A DNA stretch of 64,000 bases from Macrothele yani (taxonomy: Eukaryota; Arthropoda; Arachnida; Araneae; Macrothelidae): assembly GCA_039090855.1 (NCBI GenBank), contig CM077011.1:17919001-17983000 (forward strand). The letters run 5' to 3'. The notes under the pieces were generated by a model. It was not told where the DNA came from. It saw nothing but the letters and a program-made list of their open reading frames with translations, and did not search any database. The position numbers and the translations under genes were made by a program. Shown here in pieces: positions 1 through 10,769 of this stretch (its first letter is position 1; each line of letters starts with the position of its first letter).

Positions 1-556
1 ACAATATATTCAAACAAAATTAAGTCTTGAGTTTTAAGGCACCAGAAAAGCTGTGGATTCAAGATTGTACTTAAGAATTTATTCCGTTTGACTTCTCTTT
101 GTCCTTATTTAACGAATGTTATCTGTCCAAATGTAGTAAGTACCACAATTTCCACGGCCTCGTCCAGGTTTCATCTTACAGCTTGGGTCTTTTATAACAT
201 AAACAAAATGCTCTTCGGAAGGTAAACTCAAACTTTAAAAGCTTCAGCCTAAGTTAAGTCTGTCTCATGAAGAACAGTACGGAAAGTTAACCAACTTGTG
301 CAAAAGTTCGCTTAAGGGTTTAGCATTATTAAATGGAAGTTGGCATCTGTAGTTTCATCTACGGTAGTATCGTTTGAAAACATGTAAACTAGACTGATCA
401 GAACATGAAATTGAGAGTTTGTTAGAGTTTTCTCGGCATTTTCAGTAGAAAACGGACTATAGATGGTCAAAAATTCCAGTGCCTGAATTGAGGTAGGCCA
501 GCTTAAGATAGTAAAGAGATTTCAAAACTTTCGTTGTTCAGATAGAGTGAGATTTA
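1..556. other. No feature recognised
   Basis: AT-rich sequence to the left of the first mariner element. I read both strands and saw no coding motif, terminal repeat or tandem repeat. Confidence 0.5.
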
Positions 557-1707
557 TTAAGGGTATGTAAAACTTTCCGTGGTTTTAAGGAGAAAGGAAA
601 CAAGAAAAATTAGGAAACCAGTACACATTTATTCAACGAAATATTGGCCGTTAGCATCAATTACCTTTTGTCATTTTTCAGGCAACAAATGAATGCACCT
701 GTGATAGAAGGACTCGGGTTTTGAGCTGAAGAACGCAATGACAAAATTTACTACCTCGGCAACTGTGGTGAAACGCTGTTGTGCTAGGGCATGTTGCATA
801 AGGCGAAATAGATTAAACTCTGAGGGTGCAATGTTCGAGGGGTGCGCTAAAACCTCCCAGTGTAACTGTTCGAGGATTGATTTAGCGGTGGCACCGACAT
901 GTGGTTTGGCATTATCGTGTAACAGGATGACTGGGCGCCGTCCTTTGCTGGATTGCGGCGTTCAACTGATTACTATATCGTTGTGCAGTTATTTTTATCT
1001 CCCGGTTTCAACAGTTGGAAGCACAGTACTCCATGCATATCCCACCAGATACACAACAGCACATTTTTCCCGTGGATATCCTGTTTTGCAGTGGATGTTG
1101 ATGGCTGGCCTGAGTCGACCCAGGATCGCTTGCTGACGGGGTTGTCGCAATATACCCAATTTTTATTCCCGGTGACAAACTTCCACAAGAAATTCTCACT
1201 TCAGCAACGACATGCAGATGCCCAATCGTTGACCAATATTACACTCCGTTAAAGTATGCGGAACCCACTTACCAATCTTTTGGGTCTTCCCCAAGGCCTG
1301 TAGATGCCGTACCACCGTCGATTGAGCCACTTTCAAACGTTTCGCCAGTTGCGTGGTCGATTGTGTGGCATCCTCTTGGAACAGCGATTCCAGCTCCTCG
1401 TCTGCACGTTCCTGCGGTCTACTTGCACGTGGCTAGTCTTCCAAGTTTAGGTCACCTTTCTTAAGCTTGGCAAACTATTACTGACACGTCCGCTCAACCA
1501 TAACCATTTTGCCATACGCCTGACATATTGAACAGCTCCCACTTTTCCCTAAATTAAACTTGAATACCAAACAGTACAGCAAATGAACTTTATCGATCGC
1601 CATGCTTAGCTTCATGTACGAACTAAACTGATAGCACGGGTCACCGGCCGGTTAGACGCCTATAGCGCCCGCTAGCGGGGGCGGCGAAAACTTTTACATA
1701 CCCTTAA
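557..1707 (-). mobile_element. mariner element A, complete ends
   Basis: The ends form a terminal inverted repeat: the left end reads TTAAGGGTATGTAAAA and the right end is its reverse complement, with weaker pairing further in. A TA dinucleotide flanks each side (555-556 and 1708-1709), as expected for the Tc1/mariner superfamily, which duplicates TA on insertion. At 1151 bp it is slightly shorter than a typical mariner of about 1.3 kb. The interior holds a broken mariner transposase gene on the minus strand. Ends are firm; activity is excluded by the broken gene. Confidence 0.85.
633..1500 (-). pseudogene. mariner transposase, decayed
   Basis: Read on the minus strand, fragments in different frames line up in the order of a mariner transposase. 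A helix-turn-helix region (STTQLAKRLKVAQSTVVRHL) is followed by a block with [15 protein letters not shown], then the second catalytic aspartate in VILLHDNAKPHVG, then the C-terminal block ending QKVIDANGQYFVE. The first catalytic position reads TGNKNW where the family has TGDE, so the aspartate is lost. A frameshift near 1190 and several stops, including one just before QKVIDANG, break the frame. This is DNA cut-and-paste machinery that can no longer work. Confidence 0.8.
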
Positions 1708-2084
1708 TAAACGTATGTGCTACAGAAGACTTGTTGCAATGTCTACAGGACGGAAGATCGTACTCCTACATTAAAAAGTAGAATCTTTCAGGTTTTTAAG
1801 AACGCATACTGGGATTACGTACAAGGCAGCAATAAGGAGGGACTGCTTGGATGGTAAACAGACTAACGGTTCAGCGAAGATTATCTTTATCCCTAGAAGC
1901 GTAAATTGTAAACTAATAAGGATTCCTGATTTTGATTCTCCTTCATTTCATTTTACTACATCTAATAATTCTTCCTCATCACTGAATACGGCGCGTTATG
2001 AGTACATCTAAGAGTTCTTCATCACTGAATACAAAGCGGCTGATGAGACGCGTGGTTTTACGAAAGGCCGCTCATTGCTTGAGA
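1708..2084. other. No feature recognised
   Basis: Nothing coding or repeated is visible between mariner element A and the next mariner fragment. The N-terminal half of the transposase at 2085-2395 is not found here. Confidence 0.4.
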
Positions 2085-2395
2085 GTGGCCACTCCCCAAT
2101 GACAACGCGCCTGCCCATGCATAGGAACTTGTGCAGGAGGGTCTTGCAAAGAACCGCATTGCACAGGTCCGAAACCCACCCTATTCTCCAGAACTTGCTT
2201 ATTGAGATTTTTCTCTCTTCCCAAAAACGAAGTACCTCTCGAAAGGAAAAAATCATTAAAGTATTGAGGGAATACAACAGAATGCGACGAAGCAGCTGTT
2301 CACTATTTCAAAAGAAGATTTCAGAAATGCTTCGAGCAGTGGAAACAGCGCTAGGCTAAGTGTGTGTTGCATTGGAAGGGGACTAATTCGAAGGC
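2085..2395 (+). pseudogene. mariner transposase C-terminal fragment
   Basis: One frame carries the C-terminal third of a mariner transposase: an alanine-histidine pair from the DNAxPH region, then AKNRIAQVRNPPYSPELAY and DFSLFPKTKYLSKGK, then ISKEDF. After a frame change, FQKCFEQWKQR and CVALEGD follow, matching the usual mariner ending around FEGD. Stops interrupt at least three places. Only the region after the second catalytic aspartate remains, so this is a dead fragment of a subfamily different from element A. No terminal repeat was found. Confidence 0.7.
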
Positions 2396-2649
2396 GATTA
2401 AGTTTCAAATCTGTAAGTCTGCATCATGTCTGGATAGCTTTTTAATATACCCTGTATTTGCCATGCTCCCTATTCCTGATGATGAACGTTTTATAAAGGA
2501 GTGCACTCAATAAGAACGATTTATTTGACTTTCATCTGGCCGTTATTATTACTTACTTATATTTAAGTATACAGCTGTAACGAAGTGAAACTTTCCGGAA
2601 TTCGTTTGAAGTAATTTAGTAAACATATAATTTATGACTACTAAACTTT
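2396..2649. other. No feature recognised
   Basis: Short spacer between a mariner fragment and the Penelope-like inverted pair. Nothing seen. Confidence 0.4.
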
Positions 2650-2882
2650 TAGTGCTGAGATAGAATAAAAATAGCAACATTTCTCACAATAAAATGTTTA
2701 TTATACATCGATTATAATTTGGCAAATCAGGACGAATGGAGCGTAAACGTTCAAATCATTGTGACATCATCAGATTTCTGACGGTCACGGTTTTCGGTGA
2801 GTTGTTTCCACACAGTTGAAAGAAATGGAGTAAACGTCATGTCGTTGACAAGTCGTGACGAGTTTTAGCATATTTGTAAAGC

Positions 2883-3090
2883 TTATAATACATAAAACTT
2901 GATAGTCGAATCAGGTTTATCAATATGCGTAGCGTTTCGAAACAAAAATGTATGGTTATTTTCTTGACAATGTTGGGCTGTAGACGACTTCTTTAGTTCG
3001 TAGTTCCGTATGTAAATCTTGTGTTCCTTCAAACGGAAACTTAAAGCCCTTTGGGTCTGTCCTATATATGAAAGTCCACATTCACAAGGT
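2883..3090 (-). pseudogene. Penelope-like GIY-YIG domain, left copy
   Basis: The minus strand reads CECGLSYIGQTQRALSFRLK across the inverted-repeat centre and continues EHKIYIRNYELKKSS, then AQHCQENNHTFLF. The YIG motif, the arginine in the RLKEH helix and the following histidine and cysteine positions match the GIY-YIG nuclease carried by Penelope-like elements, which nicks DNA for retrotransposition. The first cysteine-rich part is shared with the right copy because the two overlap at the palindrome centre. The domain lacks its reverse transcriptase partner, so it is a remnant. Confidence 0.7.
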
Positions 3091-3144
3091 ATCTGATTCC
3101 CCAGGAGTTTGTGTCTTTGTTTATGTCTGGGGAATTTATCGAAT

Positions 3145-3376
3145 ATCTTGTGAATGTGGACTTTCATATATAGGACAGACCCAAAGGGCTTTAAGTTTCC
3201 GTTTGAAGGAACACAAGATTTACACACGGAACTACGAACTGAAGAAGTCGTCTATAGCCCAACATTGCCACGAAAGTAACCATAAATATTTGTTTTATAA
3301 CGCTACTCTTATTGATAAACCTGATTTGAAGCTTCCTACATATACAGGAGCTCGTCACGGCTTGTCAACGACATGA
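3145..3376 (+). pseudogene. Penelope-like GIY-YIG domain, right copy
   Basis: The plus strand encodes SCECGLSYIGQTQRALSF, RLKEHKIYTRNYELKKSS and IAQHCHESNHKYLF, a GIY-YIG domain nearly identical to the left copy. The catalytic tyrosine-isoleucine-glycine motif and the RLKEH arginine are intact. It runs from the palindrome centre to a stop soon after 3370. With only the C-terminal part of the element present, it is best read as a truncated retroelement copy, not as a free-standing nuclease gene. Confidence 0.7.
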
Positions 3377-3469
3377 CGTCGACTCCATTTGTTTCAGCCG
3401 CGTGGAAACAACTCACCAAAATCTATGACCGTCAGAATTCTGATGATGTCACAATGATTTGAATGTTTA

Positions 3470-3535
3470 CGCTCCATTCGTCCTGATGACGCCAAGCCAA
3501 ACGCTCTGGTAAACTATAATGGATGTACGTATAAT
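3470..3535 (+). ncRNA. Possible decayed hammerhead ribozyme motif
   Basis: In the 3' tail of the right Penelope-like arm, CTGATGA (3483-3489) is followed by a short GC/GC hairpin, then CAAAC, a loop and GTA. This is close to the hammerhead core CUGAUGA, stem II, GAAAC, short stem III, GUH. The first base of GAAA is a C here. An outer six-base pairing (TCCATT with AATGGA) could form stem I, but the base pairs next to the core do not form. Penelope-like elements are known to carry hammerheads. This copy is probably inactive. Confidence 0.35.
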
Positions 3536-3699
3536 AAACATTTTATTGTGAGAAACGTTGCTATTTTTATTCTATTTATTCCGATTCAGTAAAGGTTTGG
3601 GCGAAGCAAGTTTACTTCGGCAAGTAAGGTCTGTAATCATTGTAGTGCTATAGAGTGAAGTTTAATGTTAGGGGTAATCATTGGAAACAAACGTGTTCC

Positions 3700-4175
3700 G
3701 TAAAACGACAAGACTATAATCCCACAATTTTGCCCATTTCCGTTCCACACACTCGCTTCGTTTCGGAGTCATATTGAAGGCGTCTCGTCTCCCGATACAA
3801 TAGAATTCAGGAAGTTCGGTTTTATTTCAGCGGCCTCAATGATTTCTCTGCAGTGCTCAACTGACGACTGTCGTTGTTCGTCTGATAGCAAATGTGGAAC
3901 AAATCGTGCAAAAAGCTTTGCTCATACGGAGCGTTGTACTTCAGTGATTGGGAATGATTTCCTGCACCATTTCAATCAAGTTTGGCGTTCGAATAGTTTA
4001 GACTGACCACGGACGTCCATCAACCTCCAGGGATTCTCTTCTGTGGCATAGATGTCTTTACCGGTCGAAAACTCGTGCACGAGTTTTACACTTACTTCAT
4101 CATTTGACTTCATCATTTGAAATGTTTCTGTGAGACGTTTGCGCATTCGAACACAAAGCGTAACGCTTGTTCCAT
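3700..4175 (-). pseudogene. mariner transposase N-terminal and middle part
   Basis: From a start codon at 4175 the minus strand reads MEQALRFVFECA, then after a frame change RLTETFQMMKS, matching the mariner N-terminus. GRESLEVDGRPWSV follows, then FARFVPHLLSDEQRQSSVE and FLNSIVSGDET, which holds the first catalytic aspartate. The copy fades out after KRSECVERKWA; the second and third aspartates are missing. Several frameshifts and stops are present. It is a truncated mariner of the subfamily that carries FCxKLGK-type N-termini, similar to the copy at 5385-6070. Confidence 0.7.
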
Positions 4176-4619
4176 TATCCCTTCACAACAGACACAGGGG
4201 ACATGTGCAAATGAGCTCACACTACAATCTTAAATCACGACTATTTACCCTGACTTTGTCTTTGCCTGCAGTGATAGACGGCCAGTCCTTCTTTCATTTC
4301 GTTTTTGCTTATAATAGATGATAGCGTCAGAATTCGCCTCATAACATTAATCTTATTCCTCAATTGCCGCAGTATGTATTTCGAAAATACAGTTGAGGAA
4401 CACTTATCGCCAAACCCCGAAATGAGAAACCTTCGAAATTCGAAACTTTTTTCAAGCGCGGACATAGCGTCAAAAATGGGAAATTTCATGAGGCTCTGTG
4501 AAGATTTCGTGGCATTGCGCTGGTATCTGCACACCATGACACATGATCGCAGATACCGTGAATGGGAAACTGACGCTCTCTTCTGTTGTTCCGATGGGCA
4601 GTCTGGTTTTTTTTTTCAG

Positions 4620-4900
4620 ATTCGACTCACTGAAACAGTTCTTTCGTTGGCACTTCCGGTGAACGATTTCTGCGGGGAATGATTGTCGCGAATCTTTTCA
4701 AAGTCGAGCAGTATGTGTCTTTATTTGATTCTTCCAGTGAACAATTTCAGCAACGAATATCTCCCTTTCTAATCGATTCTGAGTCGGATCCGTTTGTGTT
4801 GATCGTTGACACTTCCGCTGAAAGATTTCCGCAGGGCATGACTGTTGGAAATCGGTTCAGAGTCAGATCATTTTGTATCGCTCATTAACTCTCCCAGTTT
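4620..4900. repeat. Degenerate tandem units of about 80-90 bp
   Basis: Related segments begin with CTTCCGGTGAACGATTTC near 4650, CTTCCAGTGAACAATTTC near 4729 and CTTCCGCTGAAAGATTTC near 4818. The last two also share a downstream TTCTGAGTCGGATC-like segment. The units are diverged, and function is unknown. Confidence 0.45.
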
Positions 4901-5384
4901 AGTGAACGACTTTCCGTATCACTTGATTCTCAAATATTATGAAACATTTTTACCTAGCGTTTAGATATGTTGCTTTCAAAATGTTCACATGATTTATTGC
5001 AATTTTTACATTTCCGATTAAGATTTTGTTTTCTGACTGGAATACGAGTCTCACCAAGACACCCAAATGAATATTTGATCCCTAGTGAAAAGTATTTCTG
5101 GCTAATTAATTTCGGGAAACAGCTCTATTGAAGAATCGAGTCTTTTCATGAAATAATCTTTCTGATAAGACTTCAATTTCTCGAAATACGCAATGGGATC
5201 AAAACGTTCTGAGACTAGGTACGTAGCGAGCCAACAGATGGCAGTACGTGGATGCGCGAACAACGGTCGGGGGCAGTGATCTTCATGAGTCATTGTGCTG
5301 AGTGGCGTCGTTTTGTGAACATCGTGAGCTGTGCTACACGATATTTGGTGATCACGTGCAGAACACAGCTGCAATTTCGGCATA
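4901..5384. other. No feature recognised
   Basis: No coding motif or repeat was recognised between the degenerate tandem units and the next mariner copy. Confidence 0.4.
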
Positions 5385-6070
5385 CTCTGCAAACCAGAGG
5401 AGCGAGCGAACATTAAATTCTGCGCCAAACTCGGCAAATCGGGAAAGGAGACGCATGAAATGTTCCTGTCTCGGGTCATCACTGGGGACGACACTTCGGT
5501 CTACGGTTACAACCCGCAGACCAAACAACAGTCGGCGCAGTGGAAGAGGCCGGCACTCCGCGACCGAAGAAGGCCCGACAGGTACGGAGCGTAACCAAAA
5601 GCATGCTCATCGTGTTCTTCGACATTCGTGGGACTGGACACCGTGAATTCGTCCCCCGGGTGCAGAACGTCACCGCCTTTTTTTATTGCGATGTTCTGCG
5701 GCGTCTTAGGGAAGATATTCGCCGCAAACAACATGAAGTGTAGCACAGGGGCGATTTCGTTCTCCATCATGACAACGCAGCAGCTCACAGACCGTTAGCA
5801 ACACGCAAGTTTTGCAGCCACAACAGGATGGCTACCCTTCCTCACCCCCAAACTCGCCGCATTTAGCCCCTGCGACTTCTTTCTGTTCCCGAAGATGAAG
5901 CTGAAGCTCAAGGGTCGCCGTTTTGAAACCGTGGACGAGATCCAGCGCGAATCACAGACGGTGCTTGACACGATTCGCGAACAGGACTTCCAGGGAGCGT
6001 TCCAACAGTGGTAAAAACGCTGGCAGCGGTTTATTGCTGCCGAAGGAGACTAATTTGAGGGAGATCATAG
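5385..6070 (+). pseudogene. mariner transposase with internal deletion
   Basis: The plus strand starts with EERANIKFCAKLGKSGKETH, the mariner N-terminal helix-turn-helix. It jumps directly to LSRVITGDDTSVYGYNPQTK, which normally lies over a hundred residues later. The reading then shifts frame to SMLIVFFDIRGTGHREFVPR and LRRLREDIRRK, then to VLHHDNAAAHRPLATRKF, then FFLFPKMKLKLKGRRFETV and FQQWKRWQ-like C-terminal sequence. The first aspartates (TGDD, HHDN) are visible. Part of the DNA-binding domain and linker is missing. Frameshifts confirm a pseudogene. Confidence 0.8.
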
Positions 6071-6189
6071 AGAGACTTAAGTAACATGAGTACTTTGTTG
6101 AATATCGGCCTAGTCTGGGAACTTTCTGATCGGACACGAATTTAGTCTGTAGAATTGACCACATGCAAAAGTTATCCCATTATGTAAAT

Positions 6190-6400
6190 ATACAGATTCA
6201 ATTAATCCGAAAACCGAAGAAGTCCGAGATATTTCCGGTCTCAAGTTATCTTTACTATACTATTATACCGATGCAAATAATCCAAAATTGAAAAAATCCG
6301 AAATACACTTGGTCTCAAGCAATTTCATTGTACAGGGCATATCGATTAAAATGATCAAAGAACCGAAAAAATCAGAGATATTTCCGGCACCAAATGTTTC
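6190..6400. repeat. Three diverged tandem units of about 75-79 bp
   Basis: Three segments starting near 6193, 6272 and 6345 share a pattern of AATCCGAAAA-like sequence, then GAAAAAATCCGAGATATTTC, then GGTCTCAAG or a variant. They are too diverged to be recent. No coding function is seen. Confidence 0.5.
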
Positions 6401-7554
6401 GGAATAAAGGAAACTTAACTTCTAATGATACAATATTCCCAAAATAAAAGGCATGGAAATGTTTTACTTCAAACTTACCGAACGCTTTTCGCATCATGGC
6501 GGCAACAAAATTATCCGCCTCTTTCATAAAGAAGCAATACTATACTTAATAAACCTCCCAATGAGTTTATATTTGTAGCACACTGATGATTCAAATATAA
6601 CAAAAATATAACTAATGATTATTTAATATCATATTAATGCCATTTGCTAATGCAATTTCAGTATAATTTAAAAATGTGGTAATGGCTTGGTATCTTAGAA
6701 CGCAGTTCTGACAAAGCCTTTTTCTTATCTGAGTGTGCGGTAGAAGATGGTGAGAAAAGTAGTCTGAATTAATTTATTAATACCCGAAAATGGATCATTC
6801 ATTACGATAAAAGAAGCACACTATTTAAAAATTGCGTAGCACTTAAAGTTTTTCTTTCTCTTCGCCAAAGTTACTTAAAGCGCTGATACGATGTCTAAAT
6901 TGAAAAGGAGTAAGCCTTTTCGTTTCTGCTGAAGTTACTGTTACAGTTTTTTCCTCATGTGGCAGCTGCTTTGCACTATGTGTCTCCCTTCTTCCTTTGT
7001 GAGAAGCTCCCGATGGAATTTATCTTTAAAACCTGGCTTCAATAAGAAGACTACGACAGCTGGGAAGGAAATACTTTTATCGCTTTTATATGACTACGTA
7101 TATATTTATCATACTTAACAGTTTCATCAAATTTCCAGTAAAGAATTAAGTTCTTTTGAAATATACCCCATGGAATGGTATTAATTACTGATTCTTGTTT
7201 CAACCCTTATTTTTTTATAGTACTTTTCTTAACAAGATAAAACAACTAAATTTAATGAATTTCTTCTCGAAAAAGTTCCAGGGCATTTTTCTTTTTTGTA
7301 TTTTCTTCATACATGAAATTAGGAAGATGGTAGCTTAATAAACGTTAATTCGAAATTACAAGAGGGTACGCAAAGGAAATTAGAAAATTATTTTGTTTGC
7401 TAATCTGCTTGATGAAGAACACATGGCAACACTATTGCGATAGGTAGCACTCATATTTTATAAATTATCTTTCTCTGTTGTATCCTTGGAACGGTTTTCT
7501 CAAGCGCCCGCATAAATCATGTCCTCCATAGCGGAGCACTATATTATGCGCTAT
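6401..7554. other. No feature recognised
   Basis: AT-rich, no long open frame with a recognisable motif, no clear terminal repeats. This is the stretch into which the RTE LINE inserted. Confidence 0.45.
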
Positions 7555-7567
7555 ATAGTGCGAAATG

Positions 7568-9577
7568 GACATCTATGAAGTTAAGAGAAGTGGATACCTC
7601 TGAAGTTAACAGAAAAGTAACCAAAGCTCTTATGGAAACAGCAACAAAATTAGCTGGATCTAAGAACAAGTTGCATGTGAACAAATTATCAGGAAAAACC
7701 AAAATGTTGATGCAAAAAAGAAGAGAGATGAGGACAACTAAAGAAGATGTGACTTCCAAAGTGGAATATATAGAGCTATGCAAGACAGTAAGAAAAAGTA
7801 TCACTGAAGACGTAAGAAAATTCAACTGTGAACTAGTGAGGAAAGCAATTGAAAACAACCGAAGCCTAAAGATAGCAAACGGACATCTCAGTAAGGGAAG
7901 AAAACAGATTATGGCACTGAGAAAAGAAGATGGTTCTGTAACAAGAAATAGAGGCGAAATTTTGACAAGAGTGAAAGATTTCTACTCCAAATTATATGAA
8001 AGGGATGATATATGCACTCCAGACATCATGAAAGATACCAGTACCAGAGTTCCTCCAGTCCTTCCAGCAGAAGTTGCACATGCAATCAAGAACATGAAGC
8101 GAGGAAAAGCTCCAGGAGAAGATGGAATTACTGTAGACATCCTACAAGAAGCAAGTGGAGAAATCGAAACAGTACTCGCCCAAATTTTCACTCGATGCCT
8201 TAATGAAGGAAAGATTCCTGAGGATTGGAACACCGCTACAATGATCCTGCTACATAAGAAAGGTGACATTGAGGATCTCGGAAACTACAGACCTATCAGC
8301 CTCCTATCAGTAGTTTATAAAATCTTCACTAAAGTTCTTTCACACCGCTTGAAGGTAACACTGGACATGGCTCAACCGAGAGAACAAGCTGGATTCAGGA
8401 GTGGGTACAGCACAATAGATCATATCCACGTGCTGAGAGAACTAATTGAAAGAGCGAGGGAATATGAACTTCCATTGTGCATGGCTTTTATCGATTATGA
8501 AAAAGCCTTTGATTCGGTGATACCATCAGCAGTTACAATGGCTCTGAAAACCTGCGGTGTTGAAGATGCATACATTAATATTATTAATAACATCTATGAA
8601 AATGCAAGTGCAAAGATTAGGCTGTTTGAAAATACAACACACGTAAAAATTGGAAAGGGAGTGAGACAAGGTGACACCATATCTCCGAAGCTCTTTAATG
8701 CCACATTGGAGGGTGTTTTTCAGTCGCTGAGCTGGGAAAACAAGGGGATAAAGATTAATGGAGATTATCTAACCCACCTTTGTTTTGCTGATGACGTAGT
8801 CATTTTTGCAACTACCCCATCAGAGCTGCAGAGTATGATCCAGGAACTTGCTGACAAGAGTAAAGAAGTGGGATTAAAAATGAACTTTCAGAAGACAAAA
8901 GTGATGTTCAATGCTTTTACAAGAAATGAAGATTTATCGATTGATGGAGAAAAGCTGGAGATAACAGACACGTACGTTTACCTTGGACAGCAGATATCAA
9001 GTGAGGGTCACATTGATGAAGAAATTAATCGGCGTACAAAACTTGCCTGGAGACCTTTTAAAAGAAACGGCATAATTTTCAAGAGCAACATGCCGTTATG
9101 TTTTAAAAGAAAAGTGTTTGATCAATGCATCCTTCCAGTGCTTACGTATGGTGCAGAGACGTGAACCTTAACTAAAAGAGACATACAAAGGCTGCAGACA
9201 ACTCAAAGCAGCATGGAGAGGTGCATGCTTGGTGTAACCAGGAGAGATAAGAAGAGGAACTCGTGGATCCGAAAAATGACAAGAGTGGAAGACATCATGA
9301 TCAGAGTTAAATCCCTGAAATGGCAATGGGCTGGACATACTGCCAGAAGGACAGATCATCGATGGACAGCCGAAATTTTAGATTGGATTCCAATGGACAG
9401 GAAAAGACCCAGAAGAAGACCACATGGGAGATGGGTGGATGAAATTCGAAAGTATGCAGGGGTGACATGGAGGAGACTGGCACAAGACAGACCGTTGTGG
9501 AGGAAACTTGGGGAGACCTTCGTCCAGCAGTGGATTGATAATGGTTGACAATGATGATGATGATGATGATGATGATG
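7568..9577 (+). mobile_element. RTE-type LINE, 5'-truncated, with target-site duplication
   Basis: The sequence ATAGTGCGAAATG (13 bp) stands directly before the element (7555-7567) and directly after it (9578-9590), which fixes both ends and shows target-primed insertion. The 3' end is a run of ATG/GAT triplets rather than poly(A), as in the RTE clade. The reverse transcriptase region is present and the N-terminal endonuclease is missing, so the copy is 5'-truncated at 2.0 kb. Relatives lie at 39557, 61168, 62935 and 63227. Confidence 0.9.
7575..9546 (+). pseudogene. RTE reverse transcriptase, one nonsense codon
   Basis: From 7575 the frame is open for 529 codons. Reverse transcriptase motifs are LGNYRPISLLSVVYKIFTKV, FIDYEKAFDSV (first aspartate, about residue 307), GVRQGDTISPKLFNA and the catalytic CFADDVVIF (about residue 402). 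At 9162-9164 a TGA stop stands where the related copy at 61.9 kb has TGG (tryptophan). After it the same frame continues TLTKRDIQRLQTTQSSMERC to WIDNG, stop at 9546. So a single base change separates this from an open frame of about 657 codons. The endonuclease domain expected upstream is absent, so it could not move by itself. Confidence 0.88.
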
Positions 9578-9590
9578 ATAGTGCGAAATG

Positions 9591-10769
9591 TGTAAAAATG
9601 TGATGGAATACCAATTAGTACTTGGAAATATAAAACACGTTTCTTGACGAAATTGTTCAAAGATACGAGGCCAATTTGATGGTACTATTTTATTTTCAAA
9701 TTTGTTCGGCAGGATTCTATAAGAAATGAAATTTCATGCCGACCAGTGGAAAATTTCGCATTCAGAAATTTAAATAATCTTTAGAAAATTTTGATATCTG
9801 TTACAGCGATCGAATACAAAAAGAAGTTTTAGATAATGACTCTTGGGAGTGCACACGTAGTGACTAACAGAAATATATTGTAGCTCCACTTAACAAAAAA
9901 CAAAAACCTTATCTGCAAAAGTGGATACTATTAATATGTGTCAAAATCAAAGAGCAATCCAAGAATTTTTCCAAGACGACATGAAGATGGAGATATTTTC
10001 TGGAACAAAAAAAATAAAATAAAAAAATAGGCAACCTAATAGTGAAAATGTGCAACAGAAAAGCTGAAATGAGAGAGAGATATATAGAGAGAAATTGACA
10101 GCACGGGTAAAAACTTTGCGTGGAAATAAATATTTTCAGGCACAAATATACACTGAAAAAACATTTTACTATACTGTACATTTTAACCAAATTATAATGA
10201 ATTAGCTTTACTTACTTTCTGCTAAGCTAATTATTATGAATGATTCTCTTCCTACCAGCTAGCTAATGATATACTTGTACTAAGCTTCAAAATAATGAAT
10301 TCAAAAGGGTGTTGTTACTAGTTAATTACGAACTTAAACAAAGTCTCAACGCTGGTTATTTATAGGAATCAAATAAATGTTATAAACCTAACAGCCAGAC
10401 AGAGGTCTGACAAAAACTATGAATTGAGAAAGACTGAACTTACTGAAAACTTCTTTATTTCAACGACTCTTGGTCAACTAAGGCACACACAACACTTGTA
10501 ATACAATTAATAATCTCTCCTCGTATTATACACGCTTTCTCTTAACGACCACAAGCTCTCCTCATAACAACACAAAAGCTCTGCTAAGTCTCGATGAACG
10601 CGCCTATATACTAGCTACCACCACGTCATGACTTACACTCATTGCCAGATCTCATTCAGCGGGTGAAATAATATTTCGTTCAGTAGGAAGATAATTTACA
10701 TAGTAAAATAAAATAACCAGAGATAGTAAAATCAAAAGGAAAGTGAATATAGAGTATACGTTACAAAAT
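9591..10769. other. No feature recognised
   Basis: AT-rich flank of the RTE element with short GA-rich and A-rich runs near 10010-10100. I saw no coding motif. Confidence 0.45.

Larger units (their letters stand above)
2650..3590. mobile_element. Penelope-like element: two 3' ends head to head
   Basis: Two copies of the same roughly 440-bp sequence face each other: the left arm (about 2650-3090) is on the minus strand, the right arm (about 3148-3590) on the plus strand, with a spacer of about 57 bp. Each arm encodes a GIY-YIG endonuclease domain, which in Penelope-like retroelements follows the reverse transcriptase. The outer ends share the same noncoding tail with ATAAACATTTTATTGTGAGAAA. 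No reverse transcriptase is present, so both copies are 5'-truncated. Inverted partial copies are a known feature of Penelope-like elements. The arms are diverged but readable. Confidence 0.75.
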
